This document shows, piece by piece, positions 6,925 through 16,323 of a stretch of 64,000 bases of DNA (its first letter is position 1; each line of letters opens with the position of its first letter). The position numbers and the translations under genes are program-made. The notes under the pieces were generated by a model. It was given only the letters and a program-made list of their open reading frames with translations. It was not told where the DNA came from and did no database searches. Source of the stretch: Flavobacterium micromati (lineage in GTDB: Bacteria; Bacteroidota; Bacteroidia; Flavobacteriales; Flavobacteriaceae); NCBI RefSeq assembly GCF_900129585.1, contig NZ_FQWF01000009.1:1-64000 (forward strand). Reading direction: 5' to 3'.

Positions 6925-9579
6925 TTATCTTACAAAATCTACTGCTTTCTCTAAAGCTTGTAGAATTCCAGCTGTGTTTTTACCTCCAGCTGTTGCAAAA
7001 AACGGTTGTCCGCCACCGCCACCTTGAATATATTTACCCAATTCACGAACCACTTGTCCTGCATTCAGATTTTTCTCTACTACTAATTCTTTCGAAATAT
7101 AGCACGTCAACATTGGTTTTTCTTCATCGGCTGTAGCCAAAACTAGAAATAAGTTTTTGCCTAAATTACCTAATTCATACGCCAAGTCTTTTGCTCCATC
7201 TGGAGTCAAATCTACTTGTTTTGCTAGGAATTGAATGCCGTTTATTTCTTGAATTTCTTCAGTCAGACTCGCTTTCAAATTCTTAACTTTATCTTTAACC
7301 AAAGCCTCAATTTGCTTAGAAAGTTTGATATTTTCCTCTTGCATCGAATGAACAGCTTTCAAAATATCTTGGGGATTTTTCAAGGCTGTTTTTACCTCAT
7401 CTAATATGTTCTCATACGAAGCGAAATGGGCTTTTACCGCATCGCTAGTTATGGCTTCGATACGGCGAATTCCCGCAGCAACTGCTCCTTCAGAAATTAT
7501 TTTGAAATGCCAAATATCGGCAGTATTTTTTACGTGAATTCCTCCACAAAGTTCCATGCTTTCGCCAAATTTTATCGCGCGCACATGATCACCATATTTC
7601 TCACCAAATAAAGCCATTGCTCCTTCTCGAACCGCTTGCGCAAAAGGGATGTTCCGTCTTTCAATAAGCGGTAATTGATCCTGAATTCTTGCGTTTACAA
7701 AATCTTCTACTTGTTGCAATTCGGTTTCTGTCAATTTAGAAAAATGAGAGAAATCAAATCGCAAATATTTCGGATTTACAAGCGATCCTTTTTGTTCTAC
7801 ATGAGTGCCTAAAATACTTCTTAAAGCCTGGTGCATCAAGTGTGTTGCAGAATGATTGCGGGAGGTCAATTCTAATAAATTTGTATTTACTTTAGCAATA
7901 AAACTTGCATTTAAATTTTCAGGTAAATTTTTTGTGAAATGCAAAATCAGGTTGTTTTCTTTTTTCGTATCAATGATTTCAATCGTTTCATTTGCCGAAA
8001 CCAAAGTTCCCTTATCGCCCACTTGTCCTCCTCCTTCTGGATAGAATGGTGTATTATCTAAAACGATTTGGTATAAAACACCGTCTTTTTTACTATCTAT
8101 TTTACGGATGCGTGTAATTTTAACTTCATTTTCCTTCTGATCATATCCCACAAATGTCTCTACATTTCCAGCAATTAAAATAGCCCAATCCTCGGTTGAA
8201 ACTTCTGATGCCGCGCGGGAACGTGATTTTTGAGTTTGCATAGACTCATCAAATTCCGATTCATTGAAAGACATGCCTTTCTCTTTGAGTATTAAAGCCG
8301 TCAAATCTTTTGGGAAACCAAAAGTATCGTATAATTCAAAAGCTTTGGCTCCAGATACCTCGGTGCCCCTTGTCTTAGAAACCACATTGTCTAACAACTG
8401 CAGTCCTTGGTCTAAAGTTCTCAAAAAAGAAGCCTCTTCTTCCCGAATTACATTGGTTACAAAAGCTTCTTGTAATTTAATTTCTGGAAAATAATCTCCC
8501 ATTTGGTTTGCTAAAACTGCTACTAATTGATTTACGAAAGGCTCTTTTTTATTTAAAAATGTAAAGCCATAACGAATCGCACGACGCAAAATTCTACGAA
8601 TAACATAACCAGCGCCCGTATTTGACGGCAATTGACCGTCAGCAATTGCAAAAGCAACTGCTCGTACATGGTCTACAATCACACGAATGGCAATGTTGGT
8701 TTTCTCGTCGACTGCGCTCGGAATGACAGAATTGTCAAAATATTTATATCCAGTAATGTGCTCTACTTTATTGATAAGTGGTGTAAAAACATCAGTGTCA
8801 TAATTAGATGTTTTTCCTTGCAAAGCCATACACAAACGCTCAAATCCCATTCCAGTATCCACATGTTTTGCAGGTAATTTTTCAAGAGATCCATCGGCTT
8901 TACGGTTGAATTCCATAAATACGTTATTCCAAATTTCGACCACTTGTGGATGATCATTATTGACTAAACTTTTTCCTGAAACTAATGCTTTTTCTTCAGC
9001 AGTACGCAAATCAACATGAATTTCTGAACACGGTCCGCATGGTCCTTGATCACCCATTTCCCAAAAATTATCCTTTTTATTTCCAAGAATAATCCGGTTT
9101 TCATCAATTAATTCTTTCCAGATATCCCAAGCTTCTTGATCGAAGGGTACATTTTCTTCGACACTCCCTTCAAAAACAGAAACATATATATTTTCTTTTG
9201 GTATTTTATATACCTCGGTCAAAAGTTCCCAAGCCCAGTTTATAGCTTCTTTTTTAAAATACCCGACTTCTGGACGCGCAGGATCTCCAAAAGACCAATT
9301 ACCTAACATTTCAAACATCGTGTGATGATAAGTATCAAAACCCACATCTTCAAGATCATTGTGCTTTCCTGAAACACGAAGACATTTTTGAGTATCGGCA
9401 ACTCTATTACTTTTAGGGCTGGCGTTTCCAAGAAAATATTCTTTGAATTGCGCCATTCCTGAATTATTAAACATTAGCGTTGGATCATCTTTCAGCACAA
9501 TAGGTGCAGAAGGAACAACTAAATGTCCTTTTGATTCGAAAAAATCTAAAAATTGCTTACGTACGTCTTGTGATGTCAT
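6925..9579 (-). CDS. alaS: Alanyl-tRNA synthetase
   Basis: It charges tRNA-Ala in the cytoplasm. I prefer the ATG at 9579 ([19 protein letters not shown], the normal AlaS start), giving 884 residues, over an upstream ATG at 9603. The class II catalytic core occupies about the first 240 residues, with [11 protein letters not shown] and [10 protein letters not shown]. The editing domain carries the zinc-type motif [11 protein letters not shown] and later CGGIHV. The C-terminal DHHA1-type domain ends with a glycine-rich [14 protein letters not shown] stretch. The length is typical. The gene is transcribed alone, from a region that also holds a candidate structured RNA, so a leader of about 220 bases is possible. 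Confidence 0.97.
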   Translation of the reverse strand: MTSQDVRKQFLDFFESKGHLVVPSAPIVLKDDPTLMFNNSGMAQFKEYFLGNASPKSNRVADTQKCLRVSGKHNDLEDVGFDTYHHTMFEMLGNWSFGDPARPEVGYFKKEAINWAWELLTEVYKIPKENIYVSVFEGSVEENVPFDQEAWDIWKELIDENRIILGNKKDNFWEMGDQGPCGPCSEIHVDLRTAEEKALVSGKSLVNNDHPQVVEIWNNVFMEFNRKADGSLEKLPAKHVDTGMGFERLCMALQGKTSNYDTDVFTPLINKVEHITGYKYFDNSVIPSAVDEKTNIAIRVIVDHVRAVAFAIADGQLPSNTGAGYVIRRILRRAIRYGFTFLNKKEPFVNQLVAVLANQMGDYFPEIKLQEAFVTNVIREEEASFLRTLDQGLQLLDNVVSKTRGTEVSGAKAFELYDTFGFPKDLTALILKEKGMSFNESEFDESMQTQKSRSRAASEVSTEDWAILIAGNVETFVGYDQKENEVKITRIRKIDSKKDGVLYQIVLDNTPFYPEGGGQVGDKGTLVSANETIEIIDTKKENNLILHFTKNLPENLNASFIAKVNTNLLELTSRNHSATHLMHQALRSILGTHVEQKGSLVNPKYLRFDFSHFSKLTETELQQVEDFVNARIQDQLPLIERRNIPFAQAVREGAMALFGEKYGDHVRAIKFGESMELCGGIHVKNTADIWHFKIISEGAVAAGIRRIEAITSDAVKAHFASYENILDEVKTALKNPQDILKAVHSMQEENIKLSKQIEALVKDKVKNLKASLTEEIQEINGIQFLAKQVDLTPDGAKDLAYELGNLGKNLFLVLATADEEKPMLTCYISKELVVEKNLNAGQVVRELGKYIQGGGGGQPFFATAGGKNTAGILQALEKAVDFVR

Positions 9580-9660
9580 ATTATTACTTAGAAAATTAGT
9601 CAATATGATAAATAGAAAATGTAAAAATCTACGAATTTTCTAATTATCGATTTTATTTTG

Positions 9661-9804
9661 CCCCAAGTAGCTTTGGAAAGCCTTGAAGTCTCATAATCGT
9701 TTTTTCTTAGGCTGGCTGAGCGATGAGAGGAAACTGATAGTCATCTGCAGTGTTGGCTCGTTAGAAAATAAGATTTTAAGACTAGAACTTGCAACGAAAA
9801 GCTA
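9661..9804 (-). ncRNA. Candidate structured RNA, possibly 6S-like, upstream of alaS
   Basis: On the minus strand a promoter-like sequence is followed by GTAGCTTTTCGTTGCAAG, and about 135 bases later by CTTTCCAAAGCTAC. The ends pair (GTAGCTTT with AAAGCTAC), and the next segments GTTCTAGTCTTAAAATC and the complement of ATTATGAGACTTCAAGG continue the helix with bulges. Inside are GAGC/GCTC and ACTG/CAGT pairings around a small apical loop. A rod with interrupted stems and no open frame is the layout of 6S RNA. A flavobacterial 6S variant is known (6S-Flavo in Rfam), but I could not test the match. It could instead be an alaS leader. Confidence 0.4.
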
Positions 9805-9832
9805 CAAAAGTCACATAATTTTATTTATTCAA
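9805..9832 (-). promoter_or_regulatory. Promoter for the structured RNA and/or alaS
   Basis: On the minus strand TTG (9832-9830), 17 bases, then GACTTTTG (9812-9805). This differs from the Bacteroidota TAnnTTTG box at one position. It would start transcription at the base of the predicted rod structure. Confidence 0.55.
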
Positions 9833-9916
9833 AAAAAAGACTGTAACAAATGAAACATTTATTAAATTTGTTCGCCTTACCTTTTTAGAATGTGCAAAAA
9901 TAGGGTATTTTAAAAT

Positions 9917-10894
9917 ATGTCGAAAGTAAAATATTATTACGATTCTGAAAATCTAGCTTACACAAAAATAAAAACACGAAAGAGAAAAAAAATTGGTTTT
10001 TTTATGCTGTTTGCATTGGCTTCAGCTTTATTTGGTTTACTGAGTTTTGTGGTTTTATTAAATACCCCCTATTTTGAAACACCAAAAGATAAGTTACAAG
10101 CGCGAGAAATTGAAAATTTGAAATTAAATTATTCTTTACTAGACAAGAAAATGGAACAAGTTAATGGCGTAATGGAAGCTATTGCAGAGCGCGATAATAA
10201 TTTATATAGAGTTTATTTTAACAAAGCTGTAATTCCAGATTCAGTTCGAAGAGCAGGATTACCTGGAGTGGATCGTTATAAATTATTAGAGGGATATGAC
10301 AATTCTCAACTTGTAGCTAACACTACAAAAAGGATGGATGTGCTTACAAAAGAACTAGTAGTACAATCAAAATCGTTAGATGAAATTTTGAAATTAGCAG
10401 AAGCCAAAAGTGATTTTTTAGCAGCCATTCCTGCCATTCAGCCAGTACGAAATGAAAATTTAAAACGTATGGCCTCTGGTTTTGGATATAGAACTGATCC
10501 TTTTACAAAAGTGAAGAAGATGCACAAAGGGATGGATTTTACAGCACAAACAGGCACTCCCATCTATGCAACCGGAGACGGAGTAGTGACAAGAGCGGAT
10601 AATTCTGCTTCTGGATACGGAAATCATATTGTTATTCGGCATGGATTTGGTTACGAAACTTTATACGCTCATTTGAGCAAATATAAATCGAGAGCAGGAC
10701 AACGCGTTAAAAGAGGTGACGTTATAGGATATGTTGGAAGCACGGGTCGATCTGAAGCTCCTCATTTACATTATGAAGTTCACAAGGACAGTAAAGTTGT
10801 AAATCCATTGAATTTTTATTACGGAAATATTTCAGCAGCAGAATACGTTGCAATCGCCCATTTAGCGAATCAAGAAAATCAATCTTTGGATTAA
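9917..10894 (+). CDS. M23-family murein endopeptidase, membrane-anchored
   Basis: This 325-residue protein probably cleaves peptidoglycan cross-links or regulates amidases in the periplasm. A basic N-terminus (KIKTRKRKK) precedes one membrane segment (about residues 33-53, FFMLFALASALFGLLSFVVLL). Next come a helical region of about 90 residues and a C-terminal LytM/M23 domain (about 185-305). The zinc ligands are visible in MHKGMDF (HxxxD) and in HLHYEVH (HxH). It is followed 70 bases later by a merR-like gene and then by the LemA group, all on the same strand. The spacing allows one transcript, but I see no direct proof. Confidence 0.9.
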   Translation: MSKVKYYYDSENLAYTKIKTRKRKKIGFFMLFALASALFGLLSFVVLLNTPYFETPKDKLQAREIENLKLNYSLLDKKMEQVNGVMEAIAERDNNLYRVYFNKAVIPDSVRRAGLPGVDRYKLLEGYDNSQLVANTTKRMDVLTKELVVQSKSLDEILKLAEAKSDFLAAIPAIQPVRNENLKRMASGFGYRTDPFTKVKKMHKGMDFTAQTGTPIYATGDGVVTRADNSASGYGNHIVIRHGFGYETLYAHLSKYKSRAGQRVKRGDVIGYVGSTGRSEAPHLHYEVHKDSKVVNPLNFYYGNISAAEYVAIAHLANQENQSLD

Positions 10895-10964
10895 AAGAGA
10901 AAAGATTTAGTTTAGATTTGGAATTAAAAAAAGAAATTGTTCAGCAAAAATAAAAACAAATTAA

Positions 10965-11297
10965 ATGCATATTGAACTTTCAAAAGATAAAAGGTATTAC
11001 AGCATAGGTGAAGTCGCTCGAGCTTTTGACGTGAATGCGTCGCTAATTCGTTTTTGGGATAGTGAGTTTGACATTTTAAAGCCAAAGAAGAATGCAAAAG
11101 GCAACAGAATGTTTACGCCCGAGGATATTACTAATCTACAATTAATTTATCACTTAGTAAAAGAGAGAGGCTTTACACTAGATGGTGCCCGAATACATTT
11201 GAAAGAAGGTCAGAAGAAAACCTTAGATAAATTTGATATTATTAGAAAACTAGAGGCAATAAGAACACAATTAACTACTATTAAAAACGAAATGTAA
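10965..11297 (+). CDS. Short MerR-family transcriptional regulator
   Basis: The 110-residue protein is essentially one MerR winged helix-turn-helix. KRYYSIGEVARAFDVNASLIRFWDSEF (residues 9-35) is the recognition region, and NRMFTPEDITNLQLIYHLV is the wing and third helix. A C-terminal helix (EAIRTQLTTIKNEM) probably dimerises. No effector or metal-binding domain follows, so it does not look like a metal or drug sensor. The target is unknown. It lies between the M23 peptidase and LemA genes, on the same strand. Confidence 0.88.
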   Translation: MHIELSKDKRYYSIGEVARAFDVNASLIRFWDSEFDILKPKKNAKGNRMFTPEDITNLQLIYHLVKERGFTLDGARIHLKEGQKKTLDKFDIIRKLEAIRTQLTTIKNEM

Positions 11298-11357
11298 TCA
11301 GTATTAGTAAAATTAAACATAATAAACACTAAATATTAAACTTAAAATTAAATAAAC

Positions 11358-11945
11358 ATGAAAAGATTTTTGCCTTGGATTATTGGAGCAGTAGTGATTT
11401 TTGCACTTTATAGCTGGTTTAAAGGAATCAATAATACAGCAGTTGTGCTAAACCAAAATGTGGAACAATCTTGGGGTGACGTCCAAACAGCCTATCAAAG
11501 AAGAAATGACCTTATTGGAAATCTGGTAAATACTGTAAAAGGAGCTGCTGAGTTCGAAAAAAGTACATTGACTGCAGTTATTGAAGCGCGATCAAAGGCC
11601 ACGTCAGTAAAAATTGATCCTGCAAACATTACGCCCGAACAATTAGCTGAATTCAATAAAGCACAAAGTGGTGTTAGTAGCTCATTATCAAGATTGTTAG
11701 TTACTGTTGAGGCGTATCCTGAACTTAAAGCCAACCAGAATTTCTTGAAACTTCAAGACGAATTAGCAAGTACTGAAAATCAAATTTTAACGGCTAGAAC
11801 GCGTTTTAACGAATCTGTTAAGCCGTATAATTCTCATATTAAAACATTCCCAAACAGCTTATTTGCTGGTGTTTTTGGTTTCAAAGAAAAAGCATATTTT
11901 AATGCTGTTGAAGGTGCAGATAGACCGGTTGAAGTAAAGTTTTAA
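11358..11945 (+). CDS. LemA family protein
   Basis: The 195-residue protein has an N-terminal membrane segment (FLPWIIGAVVIFALYSWFKG, residues 3-22) and an otherwise helical LemA domain. The characteristic start VEQSWGDVQTAYQRRNDLIGNLVNTVKG leads into a long helical bundle, and FNESVKPYNSHIKTFPNSLFAGVFGF is the usual family end. LemA proteins sit in the inner membrane with the helical bundle exposed. Their function is unclear. In Bacteroidota they are often followed by TPM-domain genes, as here (12040 and 12477), which suggests one functional group. Confidence 0.93.
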   Translation: MKRFLPWIIGAVVIFALYSWFKGINNTAVVLNQNVEQSWGDVQTAYQRRNDLIGNLVNTVKGAAEFEKSTLTAVIEARSKATSVKIDPANITPEQLAEFNKAQSGVSSSLSRLLVTVEAYPELKANQNFLKLQDELASTENQILTARTRFNESVKPYNSHIKTFPNSLFAGVFGFKEKAYFNAVEGADRPVEVKF

Positions 11946-12039
11946 AAAACGATTTCAGATTTTCGACTAACGATTTTTGATTGCAGAATAAATAGTTCTA
12001 AAATCATAAATCGTTAATCTTCATTTAAAAAATTTTCCC

Positions 12040-12477
12040 ATGTCAAAAGTAACAGATTTTCTATCTAAAGAAGCTGAGCAAGAAATTGTTGAAGCTATTC
12101 GTATGGCTGAAAAAAACACTTCTGGAGAGATCAGAGTCCACTTAGAAAAAACAACTTCCATCGATGCGTACGATCGAGCGAGAGAAGTTTTTCACGAACT
12201 AAAAATGGATGAAACGGAACTTCAGAATGGAGTTTTAATTTACTTAGCTGTAGAAGACCATTATTTTGTAATTTGTGGAGATAAAGGGATTAATGATGTC
12301 GTTCAAGATGATTTTTGGAATTGCACCCGAGATATTATGGTCACCCATTTTAAAAATGGAAATTTTAAACAAGGTCTTATTGATGGAATTACGAGAGCTG
12401 GAGAACAATTACAACACTATTTTCCTTATTTAGAGGGTAATACGAATGAATTAACAAACGATATATCTAAAGGATAA
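12040..12477 (+). CDS. TPM-domain protein, cytoplasmic form
   Basis: The 145-residue protein is a lone TPM (TLP18.3-Psb32-MOLO-1) domain. The start EQEIVEAIRMAEKNTSGEIRVHLE and the segment NGVLIYLAVEDHYFVICGDKGIND are the typical alpha/beta elements. It has no signal peptide or membrane segment, unlike the next gene. Its TAA stop shares one base with the ATG of the following TPM gene (TAATG), so the two are translationally coupled. The function of such short TPM proteins is not established. Confidence 0.88.
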   Translation: MSKVTDFLSKEAEQEIVEAIRMAEKNTSGEIRVHLEKTTSIDAYDRAREVFHELKMDETELQNGVLIYLAVEDHYFVICGDKGINDVVQDDFWNCTRDIMVTHFKNGNFKQGLIDGITRAGEQLQHYFPYLEGNTNELTNDISKG

Positions 12478-13289
12478 TGCAAATATATAAAAAGAGTACC
12501 CTACTTTCCCTAAAGTTTTTTGCGTGTTTGTTGTTTACACAAATTGGCTTTGCGCAGTTTACAATTCCCGAGAAACCAACATTGCAGACTTCAGTTTATG
12601 ATTATGCAAATGTTTTAAGCGCGACCGAAAAAGCTCAGTTGGAAGAAAAATTAGTTAAATATTCTGATTCAACTACAACCCAAATTGTAGTCATTACAAT
12701 AGAAAGCTTACAGAACGAAAACGTTAGTCAATTAGCAACAAAATGGGCGGAAACATGGGGAATTGGCGGAACTGCAAAAGACGACAATGGTGTTATTGTT
12801 TTACTGGCTAAGGCCGAAAAAAAAATAGCTATTAATCCAGGCTATGGTTTGGAAGATCGTTTAACTGCAGGCATTGGAGGTGAAATAATTCGAAACATCA
12901 TTGTTCCTGAATTTAAAGCAGGTAGCTTTTATAATGGTTTGGACAAAGGAACAGATGCTTTATTTGATGTATTCAAAGGAAAATATAAAGGCGAAAGGGT
13001 CAAAAAAAATAAAGATAAAGGATTCCCTTTTTTGCCTTTAATCGTTATCGTCATCATTATTTTAGTGCTTATATCGCGAAATAAAGGCGGTGGTGGCAAT
13101 TCTGGCAACAGAAACGGTGGTGTAGGCTCCACTCTACTTGACGTACTTATACTAAGCAGTCTTGGAAGAAACATGGGTGGTGGCGGTTTTGGCGGCGGTT
13201 CATCTGGTGGGGGATTTGGTGGAGGCGGTTTTGGTGGTGGATTCGGCGGCGGAGGTTTCTCTGGCGGTGGATCAAGTGGAGGCTGGTAA
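12477..13289 (+). CDS. Exported TPM-domain protein with glycine-rich tail
   Basis: The 270-residue protein has a signal peptide (to about IGFAQ, residue 26) and a TPM domain (about residues 33-160) containing VYDYANVLSATEKAQLEEKL and IVVITIESLQ. A membrane segment follows (FLPLIVIVIIILVLIS, about 185-200), then a very glycine-rich C-terminus of repeated GGG, GGGF and SSGG units ending GGW. This is the YgcG/TPM_phosphatase architecture. The domain should lie in the periplasm with the glycine-rich tail on the cytoplasmic side. It is coupled to the preceding TPM gene and closes the group with a strong terminator. Confidence 0.92.
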   Translation: MQIYKKSTLLSLKFFACLLFTQIGFAQFTIPEKPTLQTSVYDYANVLSATEKAQLEEKLVKYSDSTTTQIVVITIESLQNENVSQLATKWAETWGIGGTAKDDNGVIVLLAKAEKKIAINPGYGLEDRLTAGIGGEIIRNIIVPEFKAGSFYNGLDKGTDALFDVFKGKYKGERVKKNKDKGFPFLPLIVIVIIILVLISRNKGGGGNSGNRNGGVGSTLLDVLILSSLGRNMGGGGFGGGSSGGGFGGGGFGGGFGGGGFSGGGSSGGW

Positions 13290-13310
13290 CTTCATCTTTT
13301 TAAAATATCA

Positions 13311-13342
13311 ATACCCTATCATTTTGATAGGGTATTTTTTTT
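13311..13342 (+). terminator. Strong terminator after the TPM genes
   Basis: ATACCCTATCA (13311-13321), loop TTT, TGATAGGGTAT (13325-13335): 11 perfect pairs followed by eight T residues. A TATATTTG box (13342-13349) directly after it may be the -7 element for the next gene. Confidence 0.93.
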
Positions 13343-13365
13343 ATATTTGGTGCAAATAAAAATCC

Positions 13366-14109
13366 ATGAAATTTTATTATTTTTTACTATTACTTTTTTT
13401 AACAAACATATCCGTAATTGCTCAATCAGAAAAAAATATCGATAAGCAAAGTATTCTTTGGACACGTTATTATAATCAATTACTCTTCGACGAAAAATGG
13501 TCTTTGCATTCTGAATTTGACAATCGTCTTTTTTTAAAACCTTTACAAGAAAATGTATTTGTTATTCGCGTTCAAGGGCGCTACAAAATAAATGGGCATT
13601 TAGAAACTGGAGTTGGCTTTGCTTACTTTTCTGTAGATACACAAATACCAGAGGTTAATCTCGATTTTAATATTCCTGAATATAGAGGACAACAAGACAT
13701 TACTTGGAAAGAAATTTTAGGGAAATTCACAATTAATCAACGTTTTCAATTAGAAGAACGATTCATTCAAAAGGCTACCAAAGAAAAGTTGCTCTCTGGA
13801 AGTACTTTTTCGTGGAGATTTAGATACAGAATTCAAGCGGATTATACTTTTTGGAAAAAAGAAAACCAACTATTAAAGTTCGTATTATCCAATGAAATAA
13901 TGTTTAATTTCAGCAAAAATAGAATTAAAAATACTTTTGATCAAAACAGAATCTATACTGCAATTCACTATGGAATGAATAAGAATTTGGCGCTCGAATT
14001 AGGGTACTTGAATAGTTTTCAACGACGAGCCAGCGGTGTCGATTTCTTTGACAGAGATATTATTAGGCTTAGCATTTTTCATAAGATAAAAAGATTCAAA
14101 AAAGTATAA
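13366..14109 (+). CDS. DUF2490-family outer-membrane-like protein
   Basis: The 247-residue product has a signal peptide (MKFYYFLLLLFLTNISVIAQ). The mature part has alternating beta-strand patterns such as WSLHSEFDNRLFL, FVIRVQGRYKINGHLETGVGF and LRYRIQ-like strands, ending in an aromatic strand. This matches DUF2490, a family annotated as outer-membrane beta-barrels of unknown function. The conserved WTRYYNQL segment near the N-terminus supports the assignment. It has its own promoter-like box and shares a bidirectional terminator with der, which converges on it. Confidence 0.8.
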   Translation: MKFYYFLLLLFLTNISVIAQSEKNIDKQSILWTRYYNQLLFDEKWSLHSEFDNRLFLKPLQENVFVIRVQGRYKINGHLETGVGFAYFSVDTQIPEVNLDFNIPEYRGQQDITWKEILGKFTINQRFQLEERFIQKATKEKLLSGSTFSWRFRYRIQADYTFWKKENQLLKFVLSNEIMFNFSKNRIKNTFDQNRIYTAIHYGMNKNLALELGYLNSFQRRASGVDFFDRDIIRLSIFHKIKRFKKV

Positions 14110-14116
14110 GATAAAA

Positions 14117-14140
14117 AAAATCCCGATTACTCGGGATTTT
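14117..14140. terminator. Bidirectional terminator between DUF2490 gene and der
   Basis: AAAATCCCGA, loop TTAC, TCGGGATTTT: ten perfect pairs with A-run and T-run on either side, placed between two converging genes. Confidence 0.9.
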
Positions 14141-14143
14141 GCT

Positions 14144-15454
14144 TTACTTCTCTCTGATATAAATATCTATTGGCACTCCGGAAAAGTCCCAGTTTTCTCT
14201 AATTTTATTTTCAAGATAACGCTTGTAAGGTTCTTTAACATATTGTGGCATGTTGGCAAAAAACACAAACTGTGGAGTTGGTGTGGGTAATTGCATACAA
14301 TATTTAATTTTAACATATTTCCCTTTTGTTGCTGGTGGTGGGTACGCTTCAATTACTTTCAACATAAATTCATTGAACTTTGACGTAGCGATACGTTGTT
14401 GTCTATTTTCATAAACTTTTACCGTTGCTTCTAATGCTTTCAATAAACGCTGTTTTGTCAGCGCAGAAACAAAAAGAATAGGGACATCAGTAAACGGCAT
14501 TAATTCTTCCCTTATTTTTTCTTCGTAATCACGGGTTGACATAGTTTCTTTTTCAACTAAATCCCATTTGTTTACTAAAATTACAACCCCTTTTCTATTC
14601 TTTTCAGCTAACCAGAAAATACTTTGATCTTGACCTTCAAATCCGCGAGTAGCATCAATGATTAAAATACAAATATCAGCGTGTTCAATAGCTCGCACGG
14701 AACGCATTACCGAATAAAACTCTAAATCTTCCTTCACTTTAGCCTTACGACGAATACCCGCAGTATCCACTAAGTTAAATTCGAAACCGAAACGGTCAAA
14801 TTTTGTATCGATTGCATCGCGAGTAGTACCAGCAATATCAGTAACAATATAGCGATCTTTCCCAATCAACGAATTGATAAAACTTGACTTACCAGCATTT
14901 GGCCGACCCACAACAGCAAAACGAGGCAATACAATTTCCTCTTGTGTAGGTTCTGGTTTTACCGGAAAAGCGTCAATTAATGCATCTAATAAATCTCCAG
15001 TTCCGCTTCCTGAAATACTTGCAAATGTGTAATATTCGCCTAACCCAAGATTATAAAACTCAACCGCGTCTTTCTCACGCATTGAATTATCTACCTTGTT
15101 TACAGCAAGTAAAACTGGTTTTGTAACCTTGCGCAATAATTTAGCAACAGCATCATCCATTGGAGTAATTCCTTCTTCAACATCAACTACAAAAATAATA
15201 ACATCAGCTTCATCAATAGCAAGTTCTACTTGTTTGCGAATTTCGCCTTCAAATACATCATCTGAACCGCGAACATAACCACCGGTATCAATCACTGAAA
15301 ACTCTTTCCCGTTCCATTCGCTTTTACCATAGTTTCTGTCTCTGGTAACTCCAGATACAGAATCTACAATAGCTTCTCTTCTTTGTATCAGCCTATTAAA
15401 AAGGGTTGATTTCCCCACATTAGGTCTTCCTACTATCGCAACAATGTTATTCAT
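14144..15454 (-). CDS. der: Ribosome-assembly GTPase Der (EngA)
   Basis: The 436-residue protein has two tandem GTPase domains, diagnostic of Der, which matures the 50S subunit. The first P-loop is [14 protein letters not shown] (about residues 8-21) with DTGG and NKVD. The second is [14 protein letters not shown] (about 181) with DTAG and NKWD. A KH-like C-terminal domain (about 350-436) includes [13 protein letters not shown]. Length and order are normal. The gene is preceded by a TTG-N20-TACCTTTG promoter and faces the DUF2490 gene. Confidence 0.97.
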   Translation of the reverse strand: MNNIVAIVGRPNVGKSTLFNRLIQRREAIVDSVSGVTRDRNYGKSEWNGKEFSVIDTGGYVRGSDDVFEGEIRKQVELAIDEADVIIFVVDVEEGITPMDDAVAKLLRKVTKPVLLAVNKVDNSMREKDAVEFYNLGLGEYYTFASISGSGTGDLLDALIDAFPVKPEPTQEEIVLPRFAVVGRPNAGKSSFINSLIGKDRYIVTDIAGTTRDAIDTKFDRFGFEFNLVDTAGIRRKAKVKEDLEFYSVMRSVRAIEHADICILIIDATRGFEGQDQSIFWLAEKNRKGVVILVNKWDLVEKETMSTRDYEEKIREELMPFTDVPILFVSALTKQRLLKALEATVKVYENRQQRIATSKFNEFMLKVIEAYPPPATKGKYVKIKYCMQLPTPTPQFVFFANMPQYVKEPYKRYLENKIRENWDFSGVPIDIYIREK

Positions 15455-15476
15455 AATAATTTATTCAAATATTCGG

Positions 15477-15507
15477 CAAAGGTAGTGTTAAATAGATTGA
15501 CTATCAA
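15477..15507 (-). promoter_or_regulatory. Promoter of der
   Basis: On the minus strand TTG (15507-15505), 20 bases, TACCTTTG (15484-15477), a full match to the Bacteroidota -33/-7 pattern. It ends 22 bases before the der start codon. Confidence 0.75.
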
Positions 15508-15562
15508 TTTTTTTGATACATTAGCGCAAGCTTATCATTTTAACTACACTCATTTTATTAAT

Positions 15563-16060
15563 ATGGATACTAATAAAGAAATAAGACTACGCTTGCGCTT
15601 TTATAGAGATGTAGCAATAAGTTTAGATGATCTGAGTAATAAATTCGCAACTTACGCTAAAACAAAGCCAACTGACTATGGGATAAAAACCAGAGGTAAT
15701 CATATTTACTTAAATATAAAGGGAGCACGCAAATCCTATTATTCTCCTGATTTACATTTAGAGCTAGAAGCTAAAAACGAAAATGAAACACGTATAAGGG
15801 GTTTATTTGGTCCCGATCCCACATTGTGGACGCTATTCATGTTTCTTCACTTTGTCATCGCTGGAATTTTTCTGATTTTTTGCGGTATCGCTTACTCCCA
15901 CTCTGTTTTGAATCAAAGTTTTACATTCGATTTAGGAGTACTTTCAGCAATGGTTATTTGCTGGTTTTTGCTGTATTTCATTGCAAAGCAAATCAGAAAT
16001 AAAGGAAATGACCAAATGCATGAACTTGAAAAATTATTTTTAGAAATTATAGAATCGTAA
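15563..16060 (+). CDS. Membrane protein with two C-terminal membrane segments, function unknown
   Basis: I start at ATG 15563 (MDTNKEIRLRLRFYRDV, 165 residues). An upstream frame to 15485 overlaps the der promoter and has no good start. About 85 soluble residues containing KTRGNHIYLNIKGARKSYYSPDLHLELE precede two hydrophobic segments (about 91-113 WTLFMFLHFVIAGIFLIFC and 125-145 FDLGVLSAMVICWFLLYFIAK). A charged tail ending MHELEKLFLEIIES follows. I do not recognise the family. It is divergent from der, and an interspersed repeat begins six bases after its stop. Confidence 0.75.
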   Translation: MDTNKEIRLRLRFYRDVAISLDDLSNKFATYAKTKPTDYGIKTRGNHIYLNIKGARKSYYSPDLHLELEAKNENETRIRGLFGPDPTLWTLFMFLHFVIAGIFLIFCGIAYSHSVLNQSFTFDLGVLSAMVICWFLLYFIAKQIRNKGNDQMHELEKLFLEIIES

Positions 16061-16065
16061 TCGCT

Positions 16066-16221
16066 AATAGCAATTCCAGCTCTCCATTGCAACTCCTGGT
16101 TCATAAAGCAGCCGTTTCAATGCACTTGCAGTCCCGTATAGCAATCGGGGTCCGATGGTCGCTCTAAAACCAGAGCAATAACAACCTTTTTTCACTGTGA
16201 GGTTTCCATTTCTATCTGGGC
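16066..16221 (-). repeat. Interspersed repeat family 1, copy A
   Basis: Read on the minus strand it opens AGCCCAGATAGAAATGGAAACC (16222-16201) and closes GTTGCAATGGAGAGCTGGAATTGC (about 16093-16069), with a variable centre. The same ends occur at 35637-35770 and 60724-60802. The ends are imperfect inverted repeats of each other. A 63-codon frame here is repeat sequence, not a gene. Confidence 0.7.
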
Positions 16222-16323
16222 TAAAAAAAAAATCAGCATTAGAAAGAAATTCCAATACTGATTTTAATAAATTTTATAATTAGCTACTTTTTAACTGTAC
16301 TCTAAAAAAAACTGATCACTATC

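Noticed and set aside
9661..9804. SRP RNA or tmRNA as the identity of the structured RNA
   Set aside because: The SRP apical GGAA/AGCAG signature is not present, and no tRNA-like end or tag-coding frame for tmRNA can be found.
12929..13174. Minus-strand frame opposite the glycine-rich TPM gene
   Set aside because: It is a shadow frame caused by GGN codons read on the other strand as proline and leucine-rich sequence.
16064..16255. 63-codon minus-strand reading frame
   Set aside because: It coincides with the family 1 interspersed repeat, whose other copies are not open in the same frame.
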